Under the pieces are notes generated by a model. It saw only the letters and a list, made by a program, of their open reading frames with translations. It did no database searches and had not been told where the DNA came from. Positions 1 through 12,019 of a stretch of DNA of 64,000 bases are shown one piece after another. Origin of the DNA: Stenogyne calaminthoides (taxonomy: Eukaryota > Streptophyta > Magnoliopsida > Lamiales > Lamiaceae); assembly GCA_037126765.1 (NCBI GenBank), contig JBBCBC010000001.1:38114804-38178803 (forward strand), written 5' to 3'. Both the position numbers and the translations under genes were made by a program. The first letter of the stretch is position 1. Each line of letters opens with the position of its first letter.

Positions 1-250
1 ATTTGAGAAGGTACTTTGGGTTGATCCATCGTCTCAACGGTTGTCTCTACGAGAGGTTAGTATTTACGTAATTCCTAGATTCCGCATGCTTAGGTTTTAC
101 GTGAAATACGTGTAAGCATTATGTTTATTTGTTCATTAATTATTATGTTGAATTGAATTAGGATTAATTCATGTTAGTAATTAATTGATTAATTTAAATA
201 TGTATTTAAATTCAACTCGAATAGATCCGGGCACCCCTAATTTTCCAACA
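1..250 (+). repeat. Partial 5' LTR of Copia-A copy 1
   Basis: This stretch matches the end of the downstream LTR (7481-7584 continued at 16582-16728) nearly base for base and ends in TTTTCCAACA directly before a primer-binding site. The rest of the LTR lies left of the window. The same LTR family occurs at 2285, 6013, 31120, 37689, 41229, 42021, 48891 and 54190. In this family the LTR drives transcription and supplies the RNA end; the CTATAAATAGG-type TATA box seen in full copies (about 3714 and 7320) falls outside this partial copy. Confidence 0.93.
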
Positions 251-252
251 AC

Positions 253-263
253 TGGTATCAGAG
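253..263 (+). other. Primer-binding site (initiator tRNA-Met type)
   Basis: TGGTATCAGAG begins two bases after the LTR end. It matches the usual Ty1/copia primer site complementary to the 3' end of initiator tRNA-Met (TGGTATCAGAGC), except that the next bases read AC instead of GC. It is where minus-strand DNA synthesis would start and it fixes the LTR boundary at 250. Confidence 0.88.
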
Positions 264-264
264 A

Positions 265-1679
265 CTCGGTTTTGAGCTCTGTATTTAAATTGTTATTTAA
301 ATTATGTTGGCCATTAAATTGAAAATTGGATAGTAGAATTGCTAGATCTGTTTTGCAGGTATCCAATTGTCATGGTATTTAATGTGTTTATTTATTTCAT
401 GCGTATGAATGGTTTTAATTCGACTCGTTCGAATTTGTTTTTCTCGTGAAAAAATCCACGAGTAGATTAGGCTATTTGATTTGTTCAATGTAATAGACTA
501 GTCTAGATTTAGGTTTGTTTATTTTGGTAAAATAAATTGTAACCTGATCGAAGACGAAGACGGAGGTGAGAAATTAAAATGGACTCCGGGCAAATGCGTG
601 GGGCAACGTGAGTTCTTGTTAAACGTGCTGCAAAGGAGGCACGCACACGATACGGACGTCGCTAGTCGGACGGGCCTGGCGCACGGTGATTGGTTGGATC
701 AGGACGTGCACAAGCGTGCGCATAGGCGGTCACGGGTATTTGGCGCGAGCCAGGCCCTGGTAGGCATGAACGCTAAGGCGAAGGGCTTTGTCAGGGCGGG
801 CATCTTGGTGTGTGCGGTCGATGGGCGCTGGGGCGCGGTCCCTCGACTAAGGGGCCGGCCGGATGCGGGAGTTGCATCCCGGCTGCGAGCTACTTGGCGT
901 GGCGTTTCGAGACGGAGTTCTTTTTGAGACGATCAAGTGGGAGAAATTCAAGATGGCGTTTCTTCAAAATCAAGCCAAGAAAAATCAAACCATGATAATT
1001 TGATAATTTGTGCCCAATATGTTTATTTTTCTGCTTTGCTTGATTTATTATTGTATTTTCTTATGCTTTATTTAATTTGTTTAAATGTGTTTGCATGAGA
1101 ATGGTCCAACGAAAAATCTAAAATTCAAAAAATTACTAAGTATGTTTTAAACAATTAATTCGGTTTTTGATCGAATTAATTTTGACCTCCATGATTTATT
1201 TATTTGTGAAATCTTTTGGAGAAATTCCCTTAAGGGACAGCCATAAGATAACTTTCACATGAATAAATTCTCAAAAGGATGATTGTGAATTATTATTAGT
1301 GGCAACGATGACCCTCCCAAGAGGCTCGATCAAAACGAAGTAGTAATTCTGTATTTAATCATGGTTATTACTTAGGTATAAAATTGATATGCATATACTT
1401 CGCCGAAGTCCCTGTCAATTTTATATTGGTCAAGTGGGAGCCAACTATTAATTTTTTAAATTAAAGGTTTGTAATTGTTCTTGTTTGTAACCTGCTTGAA
1501 TGTGATTTAAATGATGACCCTCCCAAGAGGCTCATTTAAAACTGTTTTGAGATGTTGGCTGATGCATGTTCATATTTTTTTTTTGAGATTTCAATATGAA
1601 TCATGTGATTGAATTATGTGATTTTCTTTGTGTTGATCCGGATATTAACACAAGAAGTATGTTTATTTTCAGTATCATC
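265..1679 (+). other. Untranslated leader of Copia-A copy 1 with GC-rich block
   Basis: About 1.4 kb lies between the primer site and the gag start. Most is AT-rich, but 590-940 is strongly GC-rich. A 109-codon frame runs through the block, but it has no recognisable domain and reads like chance low-stop GC sequence. A diverged GC-rich block sits at the equivalent place in copy 3 (48240-48550, opposite strand), so the block belongs to the family. I see no gene here. Confidence 0.7.
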
Positions 1680-4370
1680 ATGTCGCAACCTTTTAATCCA
1701 CTGTTCAATATACTGAAAGACAATTTGCTTACTGGAGAAAACTTTGTTGATTGGTATCGAAAACATACTATTGTCCTCACTGCACAACACCATAACTGGG
1801 TCCTTACCACACCCAAACCAGAAAAGCCGACTGATGAATCTAGTAGAACGGAAAAGAAAGAGTATGCTAACTGGGAGCGTTCCAACGAAATGGCAAAGTG
1901 TACCATCTTGGCTTCTATGTCAGATGTGTTTCAACACCAACACCAAAACGTTGAAACTGCTGCAGACATCATGGTCAATCTTAAAGTGATGTTCCAACAT
2001 CAGAACCGTGTGGCTCGCCAGATCACCATGAGAGACATGCTCTCAATGAAAATGGTGGAGGGAACGCCTGTAAGGGAACACGTTCTCCAAATGATGGCTC
2101 ACCTTAACAAACTTGAGGTACTTGGTGCTGAATATGACATCGAGACCCAGATCGATTTCATACTCCATTCCCTGCCCAAAAGCTTCGAGTAGTTCAGGCT
2201 CAATTACCAAATGAACAATCAGAAGTTTTCCCTGCCTGATCTGCTACAAGCTTTAGTCTTGGCTGAAGGAGTATTGGGAGAGAGTGTTGGGATTATACTA
2301 GAAAGTATGCTTTTACTTTGTATAATCAAAACTGAATTTCGGACTTATTTACTGAAATAAATTGTTTATCACTGATGCTTTAAATATCATCGAATGTTAC
2401 ATATATTTACTGCATAACTGTTCAATAAATAGTACGTGTTACATTGTAGTTAATTTAGTGATACCAGATCACAAAAGATTAAATTAACAGTCTCTTGTAA
2501 ACTAAAAGTACACAATTCACGACCTAGATGGAAATGAACAATCCATCGTGAAAGGTTGAAGTGTAAGGCTCGGATTGGCTTGTCTTGACCAAGAGATTAC
2601 ACTAGTGCATGACTGATGCACTGAATAGGACCTACATGAGGACAAATTCTTTAGAACTGAACAAGGAAGAATTAGACCTTAGTGGTTCGTTATTTCTTAA
2701 TCTTCGTTCCTTAAATAGGATCACGTGTGGTTGGTAACTATTGCTTTGACTTATCATGGGTAGAGAATCAACGAGATTCAATACTTTTTAACTTGGGCAA
2801 TATTATTGGTCACATGCGATTGCTAAGATTTAATACGAAGAATCGTGTGCAAGTACGCTTGTTCGATTTTCCCCATTGGGAGGTTCATATGCTTTATCAT
2901 ACCAAATCTTGCAAGTGGAACTAGTTTCCGGTATGAATAATAATGTTGAACTGTTCCTTAACCAAGGACAAAAGATATTAATTAATGGAAAGCTATTTCA
3001 GTGGCTTGAATTAATTAATGGGCTAGATAATCTTAAACACGGGAAATAATAACCGGGAGCCATATTGACTGTACTATGGGTTAAGATGGATAGTGCAATA
3101 TTAATTATGTAGTGGGATTAATTAATATTTATGGGCTTGAATAATATTGTGGCTCAATATTGATAATTCAAGATCCATTGGAAGGTCCAATCTTAATTCT
3201 CCTAAAGTCCCCCTAAGTAGCCCAACATAAAGTCCAATAACTGAAAAAGGTGTTTAAAAATAAAATAAACCTTGTTGCATATTTTTCCTCAAAATTTCGA
3301 AAATTATGGATTAAAAAGGGAGAAAGATTTCCTTTGAATTTTGTTATGGAATGAAGATATGTATTCTTGGAATACAAGATTATCTCATTAAATTCAAGAA
3401 ATCTCCCACTTGGTTATCCATATAGCAATTTTCGAAAATCTTGAAATATAAAGGGCAAGAAATATTTTCTTGATTTTCTTGAAAAGATATGTATTTCTTG
3501 AAATACAAGAATATCTTATAAATTCAAGAAGATCAAATCTTGGATTCTTGTTCCCTATATTTTTCGAAATTTCCATAACAAAGAGGAGTTGGGATTTTTG
3601 TGGAATATTTTAATTATGGAGAAAAGAATATATGAGATATATTCAAGATTTCTTGGAGATCAAGAAAAAGATTTTCCCATATTATTTTATCCCAAATTTT
3701 CGACCAACACCCTCTATAAATAGGGGATGAGTGTTTCATTCCCAAGTACAATTCCATGTGCTGAAAAAATTAGTAAATCCACAAAGGTGGTGCAACAAAG
3801 TTTATTTTCCTTTTGTTAATTGTTCGTAAGCGTCCTACCACCGGATTGTCAAGCAAGGATTAAGGGAATACTTGGGAAGGTTCTTTTGGTGTGTTTAATC
3901 AACGAGGCCATTACCATTCCAAGAGGTACATTCACGTGAACTCGTAGAAATTCCGCATGCGTAGGATTTACGTGAATTGATTATATGCATGATTTGTTGT
4001 TGAATTATTATTTGAATTAATATAGGATTAATTCATGCTAGTAATAATTATCAAAATTAAATTTGTATTTAAATATTTATCCCGAATAGATCCGTGCAAC
4101 TTATTCCCCAACAAAGAGCAGCCAAGCCCTAGCGACAGCTGGTCCATCTTTCTCTTCTAGACCAAAGGGAGGTAAGAAGAAGAAGAGGACCAAAAGTGAA
4201 GCTAACTCAAGTGTTGCCAAGGGCAAAGGAAAGGTGAAGAAGGAGGGTGGAGTAAAGAAACCGGCCAAGGAAAGTGTTTTAACTGCGGTGAAAAAGGACA
4301 TTGGAGGTCAGCTTGTTCCAAACCCAAGTTGAATGGAAAGAAAGGTAATTCTCTCGCACTAGTTGTTGAA
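1680..4370 (+). pseudogene. Copia-A gag, split by a solo LTR
   Basis: Gag starts at the ATG at 1680 (MSQPFNPLFNIL) and has the gag fold of plant Ty1/copia elements, with the conserved stretch ending LPKSFE. An in-frame TAG stops it at 2190 where copy 3 reads SFEHFQLNY. Reading resumes to 2284, is interrupted by an LTR at 2285-4113, and continues in frame at 4119 (SSQALATAGPS). A basic lysine-rich linker follows, then the nucleic-acid-binding zinc knuckle CFNCGEKGHWRSAC at about 4275-4316. A one-base deletion just before the knuckle (AAGGAAAGTG for AAGGGAAAGTG) shifts the frame. The gene is therefore dead three times over: a stop, an insertion and a frameshift. Confidence 0.9.
2285..4113 (+). 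repeat. Solo LTR of the Copia-A family inside gag
   Basis: It starts TGTTGGGATTATACT and ends TTATTCCCCAACA, the same family as the flanking element's own LTRs. No primer site follows; gag coding resumes at once. The flanks GAGAG (2280-2284) and AAGAG (4114-4118) are a 5-bp target duplication with one mismatch, and removing one copy restores the gag frame. This is what LTR-LTR recombination leaves after an insertion into a sister element. A CTATAAATAGG TATA box lies near 3714. Confidence 0.9.
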
Positions 4371-5899
4371 ACTTGCTTAGCGGCGTATGCTACCCATTCA
4401 TGGGTAGTGGATACGGGATCCGTTGATCATGTTTGTTTCACTTTACAGGGGTTCAAGCAGACCCGATAACTTAGTGGAAGAGAGATCCTCGTCACGCTAG
4501 GCGATGCTACGCGATTGGCAGCTAAATCAGTGGGAGACGTGCACCTATCTTTTGAAGACAAGAGTTTAATTTTACGAGATGTTCTTTATGTTCCTGTTTT
4601 TCGCAAAAACCTTATTTCAGTTTCAAAACTATTTGCTGATGGATATTCTATTCGTTTTAATGAACATGTTACTATTTTTTGTAACGATGTGGTTATCTGT
4701 CATGGTATGCAACAACCCGAAGGCTTCATTGAAAAAGGCCAAGAGCATCTGGTTTGCAAGCTAAAGAAGTCCATTTATGGGCTGAAGCAGGCATCCCGTG
4801 CTTGGAATCAGTGTTTTGATCAAGTTATAAAATCCTACGGTTTTGATCAAAACAGTTTCGAAAGTTGTGTGTATAAAAAGTGTGACGGAACTGCCTTGGT
4901 ATTCTTGGTACTATACGTAGACAACATTCTGCTCATCGGGAACGATGTAAAGATGTTGTCAGACGTAAGGGCATGGCTGTCAAAACAGTTTGATATTAAG
5001 GACTTGGGAGAAGCCGGTCACGTCCTAGGGATCAAGATCACTCGAGATCGCAAGAAAAGGATGATCGGGCTTTCGCAAGCTTCATACATAGATACCGTTT
5101 TGAAGCGATTCAGCATGCAAGATTCCAAGAAAGGATTTGTACCTTTCAGACATAGATCCATCTATCCAAGGAAATGTGTCCCAAGACACAAAAGGAAATA
5201 GATGACATGAAGGGCATCCCTTATGCTTCGGCTGTGGGAAGCCTCATGTACGCGATGCTGTGCACGAGACCGGATATCTGCTTCGTCATAGGAATGGTTG
5301 CAAGATATCAAAGTAACCCTGGAAAAGAGCATTGGACTGCGGTTAAGAACATTCTGAAGTATCTAAAGAGGACACGGGACAGAATGTTAGTTTATCAATC
5401 CGACAGTCTAATCCCCACCGGTTATACGGACTCAGATTTCCAATCAGACATAGACTCCAGAAAGTCAACCTCGGGTAGTGTGTTTTGTATGGGGGGAGGA
5501 GCCATGACGTGGAGAAGCGTTAAGCAGAAATGCATCGCCGATTCTACCATGGAAGCCGAATATGTAGCTGCTTGTGAAGCAGCGAAAGAAGCGATTTGGC
5601 TCAAGAACTTCCTGGTGGACTTGGACGTCGTTTCGGATTTGCCCAGCACGATCACGATTTACTGTGATAACGCCGGAGCAGTTGCAAATTCTAGGGAACC
5701 AAGAGCCCACAAGGTCAGCAAACACATAGAAAGAAAATACTATCTTATACGAGAAATCGTTAAGAGAGGAGAAATAGAGGTGGGAAAGATTGCGTCTGAA
5801 GACAACCTAGCAGATCCATTCACAATGGGTCTGCCTCAGAGTACATTCGAGAGACATGTGGAAGGAATGGGTGTCAAGAGCATTGACAATCTGCTTTGA
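4371..5899 (+). pseudogene. Copia-A pol remnant lacking integrase
   Basis: Protease is seen from the DTG active site at about 4410 (VVDTGSVDHVC), with a stop at about 4468 inside GFKQTR*LSG. At about 4704 the protein jumps in frame from VICHG straight to MQQPEGFIEKG, which lies in reverse transcriptase. Comparison with copy 3 shows that the whole integrase and the front of RT are missing. The polymerase motif reads LYVDN instead of YVDD (GAC AAC at 4920-4925), so a catalytic aspartate is lost. A frameshift near 5150 separates RT from RNase H (5174-5899, with STMEAEYVA, YCDNAGAVANS and EDNLADPF), which is intact to its natural stop. The product could not have supported transposition on its own. 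Confidence 0.92.
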
Positions 5900-6012
5900 G
5901 TATAAGTGGGAGAAATACTATTAGGTTCGTGTACGGTGACATTAGATGTCACATAGAACACGAGAAATGTTGTAGTATACTTAAAAGCATACTTTGAGTA
6001 TAAGTGGGAGAT
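5899..6012 (+). other. Duplicated polypurine tract with hairpin
   Basis: TATAAGTGGGAGA occurs twice, at about 5901 and at 6001-6011. The second copy abuts the 3' LTR (TGTTGGGG at 6013) and is the expected polypurine tract for plus-strand priming. Between them sits the perfect inverted repeat GTGACATTAGATGTCAC (about 5936-5952). The same pair of tracts and the hairpin (as GTGACATCTAATGTCAC) recur on the other strand in copy 2 (39369-39480) and copy 3 (43385-43500). Confidence 0.8.
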
Positions 6013-7584
6013 TGTTGGGGTTATACTGAAAAGTATGCTTTTACTTTGTATAACTAAACTGAATTTCTTATTTATTTTACTGAAATAAATTATTTATCAC
6101 ATGTTGCATTAAATATGAATGAATGTTATATATATTTACTGCATACTCGTTTGATAAAGTCAGTGCGTGTTACGTTGTAGTTAATTTGGTGATACCAGAT
6201 CACAGAAGATCAAATTAACAGTCTTCGTGACTAATTACAAATTCACAACCCAGATGGAAATGAACAACCCATCATGAAAGGTTGAAGTGTAAGGCTCGGA
6301 TTGGCTTGTCTTGACCAAGGGATTACACTAGTGCATCCTGATGCGCTGAAAAAGACCTACAGGAGGATAAATTCTTCGGTACTGAATATACAAGAATTAG
6401 ACCTCAGTGGTGCGTTATTTCTTAATCTCCATTTCTTAAATATGATCGTGTGAAATTAATAACTATTGCTTTGACTTACGATGGGAAGAGAATCAATGCG
6501 ATTTGATACCTTGTATCTTGGGCAATATTATTAGTTACATGACGATTGCTAAGATTTAATACGGAGAATCGCGTGCAAGTACGACTTGCTTGATTTGTCC
6601 CCTTTGTGGACTCAGAATCTTTATCATACCAAATCATGCAAGTGGAAATTTATTTCCTGTATGGATAATAATGTTGAGCTGTCTTTACTCCAAGGACAAA
6701 GATATTAATTAATACAAAGCTTGTTCAGTGGCTTAATTAATTAATGGACTAAGATATCTTAAACGTGGGAAATAATGACCGGGAGCCATATTATTGTGAA
6801 GTCATAATGTGGGTTAAGATGGATAGTTCAATATTAATTTTATAGTGGAGTAAATTAATATTAATGGGCTTGAATAATATTTAGGCTAAATATTAAAGCT
6901 TCATAGCCCATTGGATGTCTAATCTTAATTCTCCCAAAGGCCCCTCAAATAGCCCAAACTAAAGTCCAATTAATGAAAAGGAGAAGAAAATATTTTGGCT
7001 TATTTTTCCTCATTAAATTTTTGAAAATATTGGGTAGGAAGAGAGAAAATATTTTCTTGATTTTCTTGGAAAGATTTTATGGAATATGTATTCTTGGAAT
7101 ACAATTTATCCCATAAATTCAAGAAAAGTCAAAGATCTTATTTCTTTCCTAACTAGTTGAAATTTTCGAAAATATCCCTTTATATTAGGAGGTGGGATTT
7201 TTGTGGAATATTTTATTATGGAGAAAAGAATATAATGGATATATTCAAAGATTTCTTGGAGATCAAGAAAAAGATTTTCCCATCTTATTCCTAGGGCAAA
7301 AATTCGAACCCCTCTAATATTATAAATAGGGGATGAATTTTTCATCCCCAATTGCAATTTCATGTGTTGAAAAAATTAGAAATCCACAAAGGTGATGGCC
7401 AAATATTTTATTTTCTCCTTTAAGATTAAAATCGTTCGTTGATAATCCTCCCACCGGATTACGTTCGTGGACGTGGGACATATTTGAGAAGGTACTTTGG
7501 GTTGATCCATCGTCTCAGCGGTTGTCTCTACGAGAGGTTAGTATTTACGTAATTCCTAGATTCCGCATGCTTAGGTTTTACGTG

Positions 7585-8353
7585 TGATAGTGTGTGTGCG
7601 TGTATTTTCAGAGTGTTGTTGAAAATGTTATGCAACATATAAAATAACATACGACAACAGAAGCATAAAAACGCAGTGCAAAGGATTTCGGAATTTTGTA
7701 TAGTCTGTAATCCAGACTACACGAACCTCATGGTTAAAAACATCACTATAATGAGTAGTGAGATACACACAAATCTCTTACAAGATCCTAAAATGTGTAG
7801 TGAAAAACCACACACCAAAATCAATATATTCAATCAAGTAACTAGTGATCTTATTCAACCTAAAACTTGATCTAATAAGATAAAATCAATACTGATAGGA
7901 GAGATTGTATTCCCTCGACCAGTACACATAGAATAACATCGACCCTCACACTCCTAGAATTACAAACACTCGGTTTTTCACTCTTGGTTGTGTCTTGGAT
8001 GTTACTCTCTTAAGTTTGGAGTAGAGCAAATTGGATTTCACTTTAACTCGAACTTGAATATCGACCAATGCAGTCTATTTATAGACTTTCGGACCAACTT
8101 CATTGTCCTATCCACTTGGTGTGAATAGCCTTGAACTTCTCCTCCACTATCTCCATGATCTTGGTGTAACCACCCATGATCTTTCTATTCTCACTCCATC
8201 AGTGCAACCGCTTGATAATTTCCGAGATTATCTTCAACCTGCAATGTAGGAAACATAGAGAAACACATCTATTAAACCGGAGTTAGTGTTAGGAGAAAGG
8301 GCAAATTTATGATGTTGTCCAACATCTGGAACAACATCCGTGCAACATCAACA
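7585..8353 (-). repeat. 3' LTR of the Sirevirus-like element
   Basis: On the plus strand it reads TGATAGTGTGTGTGCG to CAACATCAACA. It is close to 15799-16576, with scattered substitutions and an extra 9-base GTGCAGAAT-type stretch in the other copy. The short frame at 7676-7870 recurs at 15890-16084 only because both lie in the LTR; it is not a gene. Confidence 0.92.
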
Positions 8354-8869
8354 AACTCCCCCAATTTGGTCTTTCTACTACAACACACCTGATGTTAAAA
8401 ACAACATCCGAACTTGTGTCAGGAAAGAAACAAATAATAGTCATTCAGAGAACAACTACTATTCAACCAAATCATAAATATAAACAAACACAAGCACCAA
8501 GTACATCAGCAGTGTACTTAGGTCAAAGTATTCAACAGCATAAAGTAAATGACAGAAATATAAACCTATCAACTAGTTGTCCATTAACAGAGTTTAAAAA
8601 GTAAAGAGTAGAAATAAAAGATTACAACACAGACAGGAAATTTAAAGAGAAATAAAGGGAAGGACTGGGCCAAGGAATGGCTGCATCTCCATAGCCTGCA
8701 AATGCTCCCCCATACTTCAAAATTCCCAGCTGTCTTGAATCCAATCACCAGTTATCAGCTCCATAAAGCTGATCAATGATAGCAATGCTCTCTGGAGAAA
8801 ATTTCTCCTTGGTAGGTGTCACCAACACCTCATCATCAGTGTAAGCCGGGTTATCATCAACCGGTTCAG

Positions 8870-11083
8870 CATCTTCAGGTACCATTTATTCAGCAGCAGC
8901 AGCATGTTCAGAATTGAGTACATCTTCCATAGCATCCTCCACAACCTCATTAACAACATCTTGTACAGCATCCTCCACCTCTTTATCTTCAGCATTATTC
9001 TGATCAGCACCAACATCAACATCATCTTCAGCAGCATCTGATGCATCATCCTTCTCACCTGCATGGCCAGATGGATCAGCTCCATCATCACCACCATCAT
9101 CAGGACCATCATCAGGTGATCCTCCCCCTGTTGGAGTAGAAATCAGGTTTCTTCAAAAGGCTTGTTGTTTAAGTAAAGCATCTATGTTCTTCTGGATGGA
9201 AGTAATCTGATCAGTAATGAAAGAGTTTGTAAAATGAACAGAGGGTGTACCATTCCAACAGGATGGGCAACATTTTCGGCTTGCAATGCAGGATCTTCCA
9301 AAGGTAGATCAACAGTACGGTTTCCAGACCTCAGTACATGTGAGATACCAAAACTTGGCATATACCCACTGATCCTCTCTCCTCTAGGTCTCTCAAACTC
9401 CAGTCTATCCAAGAGTTGACAGATCAAACTTGGATATGGCAGAATAGTTCCTTCAGAGTGTTTACCAGCATAGGATACAATGTTGTCAAATATGATTTGA
9501 CCCATGTTGAATTTGTTCAGGTGCACAATCTTGTACAACAAGAATGCCTGTTCCTTGGTTAACACAGTAGAATTCTTGGAAGGCAACCAATTAGAGACTA
9601 GCAGCTTATGCATTACACAGTATAAAGAGGTCAGTTTTGCAGCAGAAAATTATAAAGTCCACATAGAATGTCTACCACCAGTGATGACAGACATCACTTC
9701 CCCTATGTCCAATTCTCCGGAATCATCTTCCACTTGTTTAGTCTTTAGAAAGATGTTCATGATCTTAGGGGTAATGGTAACAACATTGTATCTAAACCTT
9801 ACTTTCCCATAGTTTGAAGACTGCCTATTCCCACAACTCTTTTTCAGATTAACATAAAATTCAGCAACCCAAGTAACATAATAAGGTTTGGCATATTGTA
9901 GAGCATGCAACAGAGATCTACTTTCAAGAAAACCTATCAGATTTTGAGCTTCAAAATCAGGCATTTTGATTATCCTTTCATCCACAATGAATCTCTTAAG
10001 CATGGATTTAACAACAGCAGATTTTCTATCATGCTCAACCTTATTATCTGAGTCAGAGTCAGATTTTATTACCTCATCAAAGATTTGATCAAGTTCATCA
10101 TCAGACTCATTTTGTTCAGGTTCGTTTTCTTTGGGTTCCTCTTCTTCAGGTTCATCTTCCTCAGTATCCTCTTCTTCAGGTTCATCTTCCTCAGTATCCT
10201 CAGCTTGAGGATCGATGTCTGGTTCAGAATTAGATGATTCAGCAACATTTGTAGCAGCATTCACCGGAGGATCATTTTTCTTTTTGGTTCTTCTTTCCTT
10301 CTTAGCCAACAATTCTTGCATGGTTAAGTCATCATCTGAATCTTTTGGCTCAACAACAGGAACATTTGGAATAACCATTTCTTCATCCGAATCCTCAACG
10401 TGAATGGGATCATCAGAACCACCATCAATTCTCTTAGGACGTTTCCCAGTATAATCAACTTTTCTCCCTAAGTTACTTTGTGACATTCTTCTCTTTCCCC
10501 ATCTACCAACACCTCTTCTGGGAGCCAATTGCTTCTTTCTTAGTCTAATGTTCTTCAATTTCTCCCACATTCCTTCTGAATCAGAGGAGTTAGTAGATTT
10601 CATTTCAACATCGGCTGTTTGATTTGGGTTTTCAGAATGGTTTTCAGAAACAGGGTCAGCAATAGGAGTTTCTGAGGGTATTTCTAGAGAAGGTTCTTCA
10701 GGAATTTCTGTGACTAAGGGTTTAGCAGAAAGATCAACAAAGTCATTAATGTTGACTTGTCTTTTGCCAACAAAAACATCAGGAAGAACAAGAAGATTTT
10801 TCTCGAGCATTTGTTCAATGATCAGTCGAATTAGAGATTGAGGAGTATCTTCAGAAAATTCGTACGGAGAGGGTTTTGGTACGGAAGAAGAAGATGATCC
10901 ACCAACATTAGTGAAATCATAATCTGGATTTTGCGAAGCCATTTCAGCGAGAAGGTTCAGAGGGTTTGAATTTTCTAGAGAGGAAGATTTCGAGGGAGAA
11001 GGGTTTGCGTAAGTTTTTGACTGATTAGGAGTGACCGATGGGTTTTGTTTTTCAGCCATTTCACCTCTTTTCTGTCCAATCAA
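8870..11083 (-). pseudogene. Accessory ORF downstream of pol (ORF3, 'putative plant transposon protein' type)
   Basis: Starting at the ATG at 11083, a reading frame runs 477 codons to a TAA at 9650. It continues in the same frame to 9182 and then, after a frameshift near 9240, as an acidic tail (DDGPDDGGDDGA) to about 8880. The N-terminal half is low complexity and charged, with Ser/Pro-rich, basic RGVGRWGKRR and strongly acidic Glu-rich stretches. The C-terminal third (FIVDERIIKMPDFEAQNLIG, EFYVNLKK, WLPSKNSTVLTKEQAFLLYK) resembles the domain annotated in many plant genomes as 'putative plant transposon protein'. No signal peptide or convincing membrane segment is visible, so an envelope role is not supported here. 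Its place between RNase H and the 3' LTR matches the third ORF of Sireviruses. One stop and one frameshift make this copy broken. Function unknown. Confidence 0.75.
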
Positions 11084-12019
11084 ATAAATTCACAGCAATT
11101 AAAATAATGAAATCAGAAAATAGGAGGGAAAAGAAGCATATGACTGAGAAATATGAAATAATACAAGAACAACAACACACCTCGAATCCAATATGCAGCA
11201 ACAATGTTTTCAGCTTTCAATATTAAACATCACAGATAAATCGAACTTAAGTAGAGAAGAAAGAATGGAGGTTATAACACAAAACCACCACAAAAACCGA
11301 CTAGGAGTGGGACAAAGTAATCACCCACTAAGACAAATGTGATCGTGTGAATGTGTATGAGCCGTCAAAAACATTTTCAAAAACAGGAAACCATATCTAA
11401 AATTAAATAAACGCAAATCAGTTCAAATAACTTGTTCAATCCACGAATTCAACTTATCCAGAACATTAAACGAATCATGTATGATAGATAAAGTTCGAAT
11501 CACTTAAGGTTTCACAAAATATCAGCACACATATATCTCAACACTCAATTTTGCATGAAATTCATCATCAAAGTGTTGCATATTTTGAATTTTTCTTTAA
11601 ACACATGTTCACATTGATCCATCTTTTCAAAAGAGTGCATCTTAGTAGCGAGCTACTTGCCCCATAGTTACTCAATGGATTGTGAACAAACATGGATGTA
11701 TATTTAATCACCTTTTGAAAAGAGAACATCGTAGTAGCGAGCTCCGTGTCCCATAGTTACTCAGTGATTACACATCTAAGTTGTGTTTTATTTTTAATGC
11801 ATTTAAGAGATATATGTCCAGGACTCTGTATCTAAACCATGATTCAAACCATAAGATCAAAACACTATCATTTAAGGCTCAAATATATGCAAAACAGCAG
11901 ACAAACTTATTATCAGAACCACAATGTTGTTTCAAATGTTTGGAAACATTTGTCACAACATCTAGTGTTTATTTTCAGATATAGCAAAGACCAAGAGATT
12001 TTCTAAGTGAAGAAAACCT
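11084..12019 (-). other. Spacer between RNase H and ORF3
   Basis: About 0.9 kb of AT-rich non-coding DNA inside the Sirevirus-like element. It holds a diverged direct repeat: AGAGTGCATCTTAGTAGCGAG near 11630 and AGAGAACATCGTAGTAGCGAG near 11722 (plus strand), each followed by CCCATAGTTACTCA. I see no gene. Confidence 0.6.

Noticed and set aside
598..927. 109-codon plus-strand frame in GC-rich DNA
   Set aside because: It lies in the copia leader, has no domain, and the equivalent block in copy 3 encodes unrelated frames. GC-rich sequence has few stops by chance.
7455..7480. USE-like GTCCCACGTCC on the minus strand within Copia-A LTRs (also 37940)
   Set aside because: The last base differs from the USE consensus and no TATA box follows at 33 or 23 bases. 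It recurs only because it is part of the LTR.
8819..9112. 97-codon methionine-rich minus-strand frame
   Set aside because: It is an out-of-frame reading of the GAT/GAA-rich acidic tail of the accessory ORF; the correct frame gives Asp/Glu/Ala-rich sequence.
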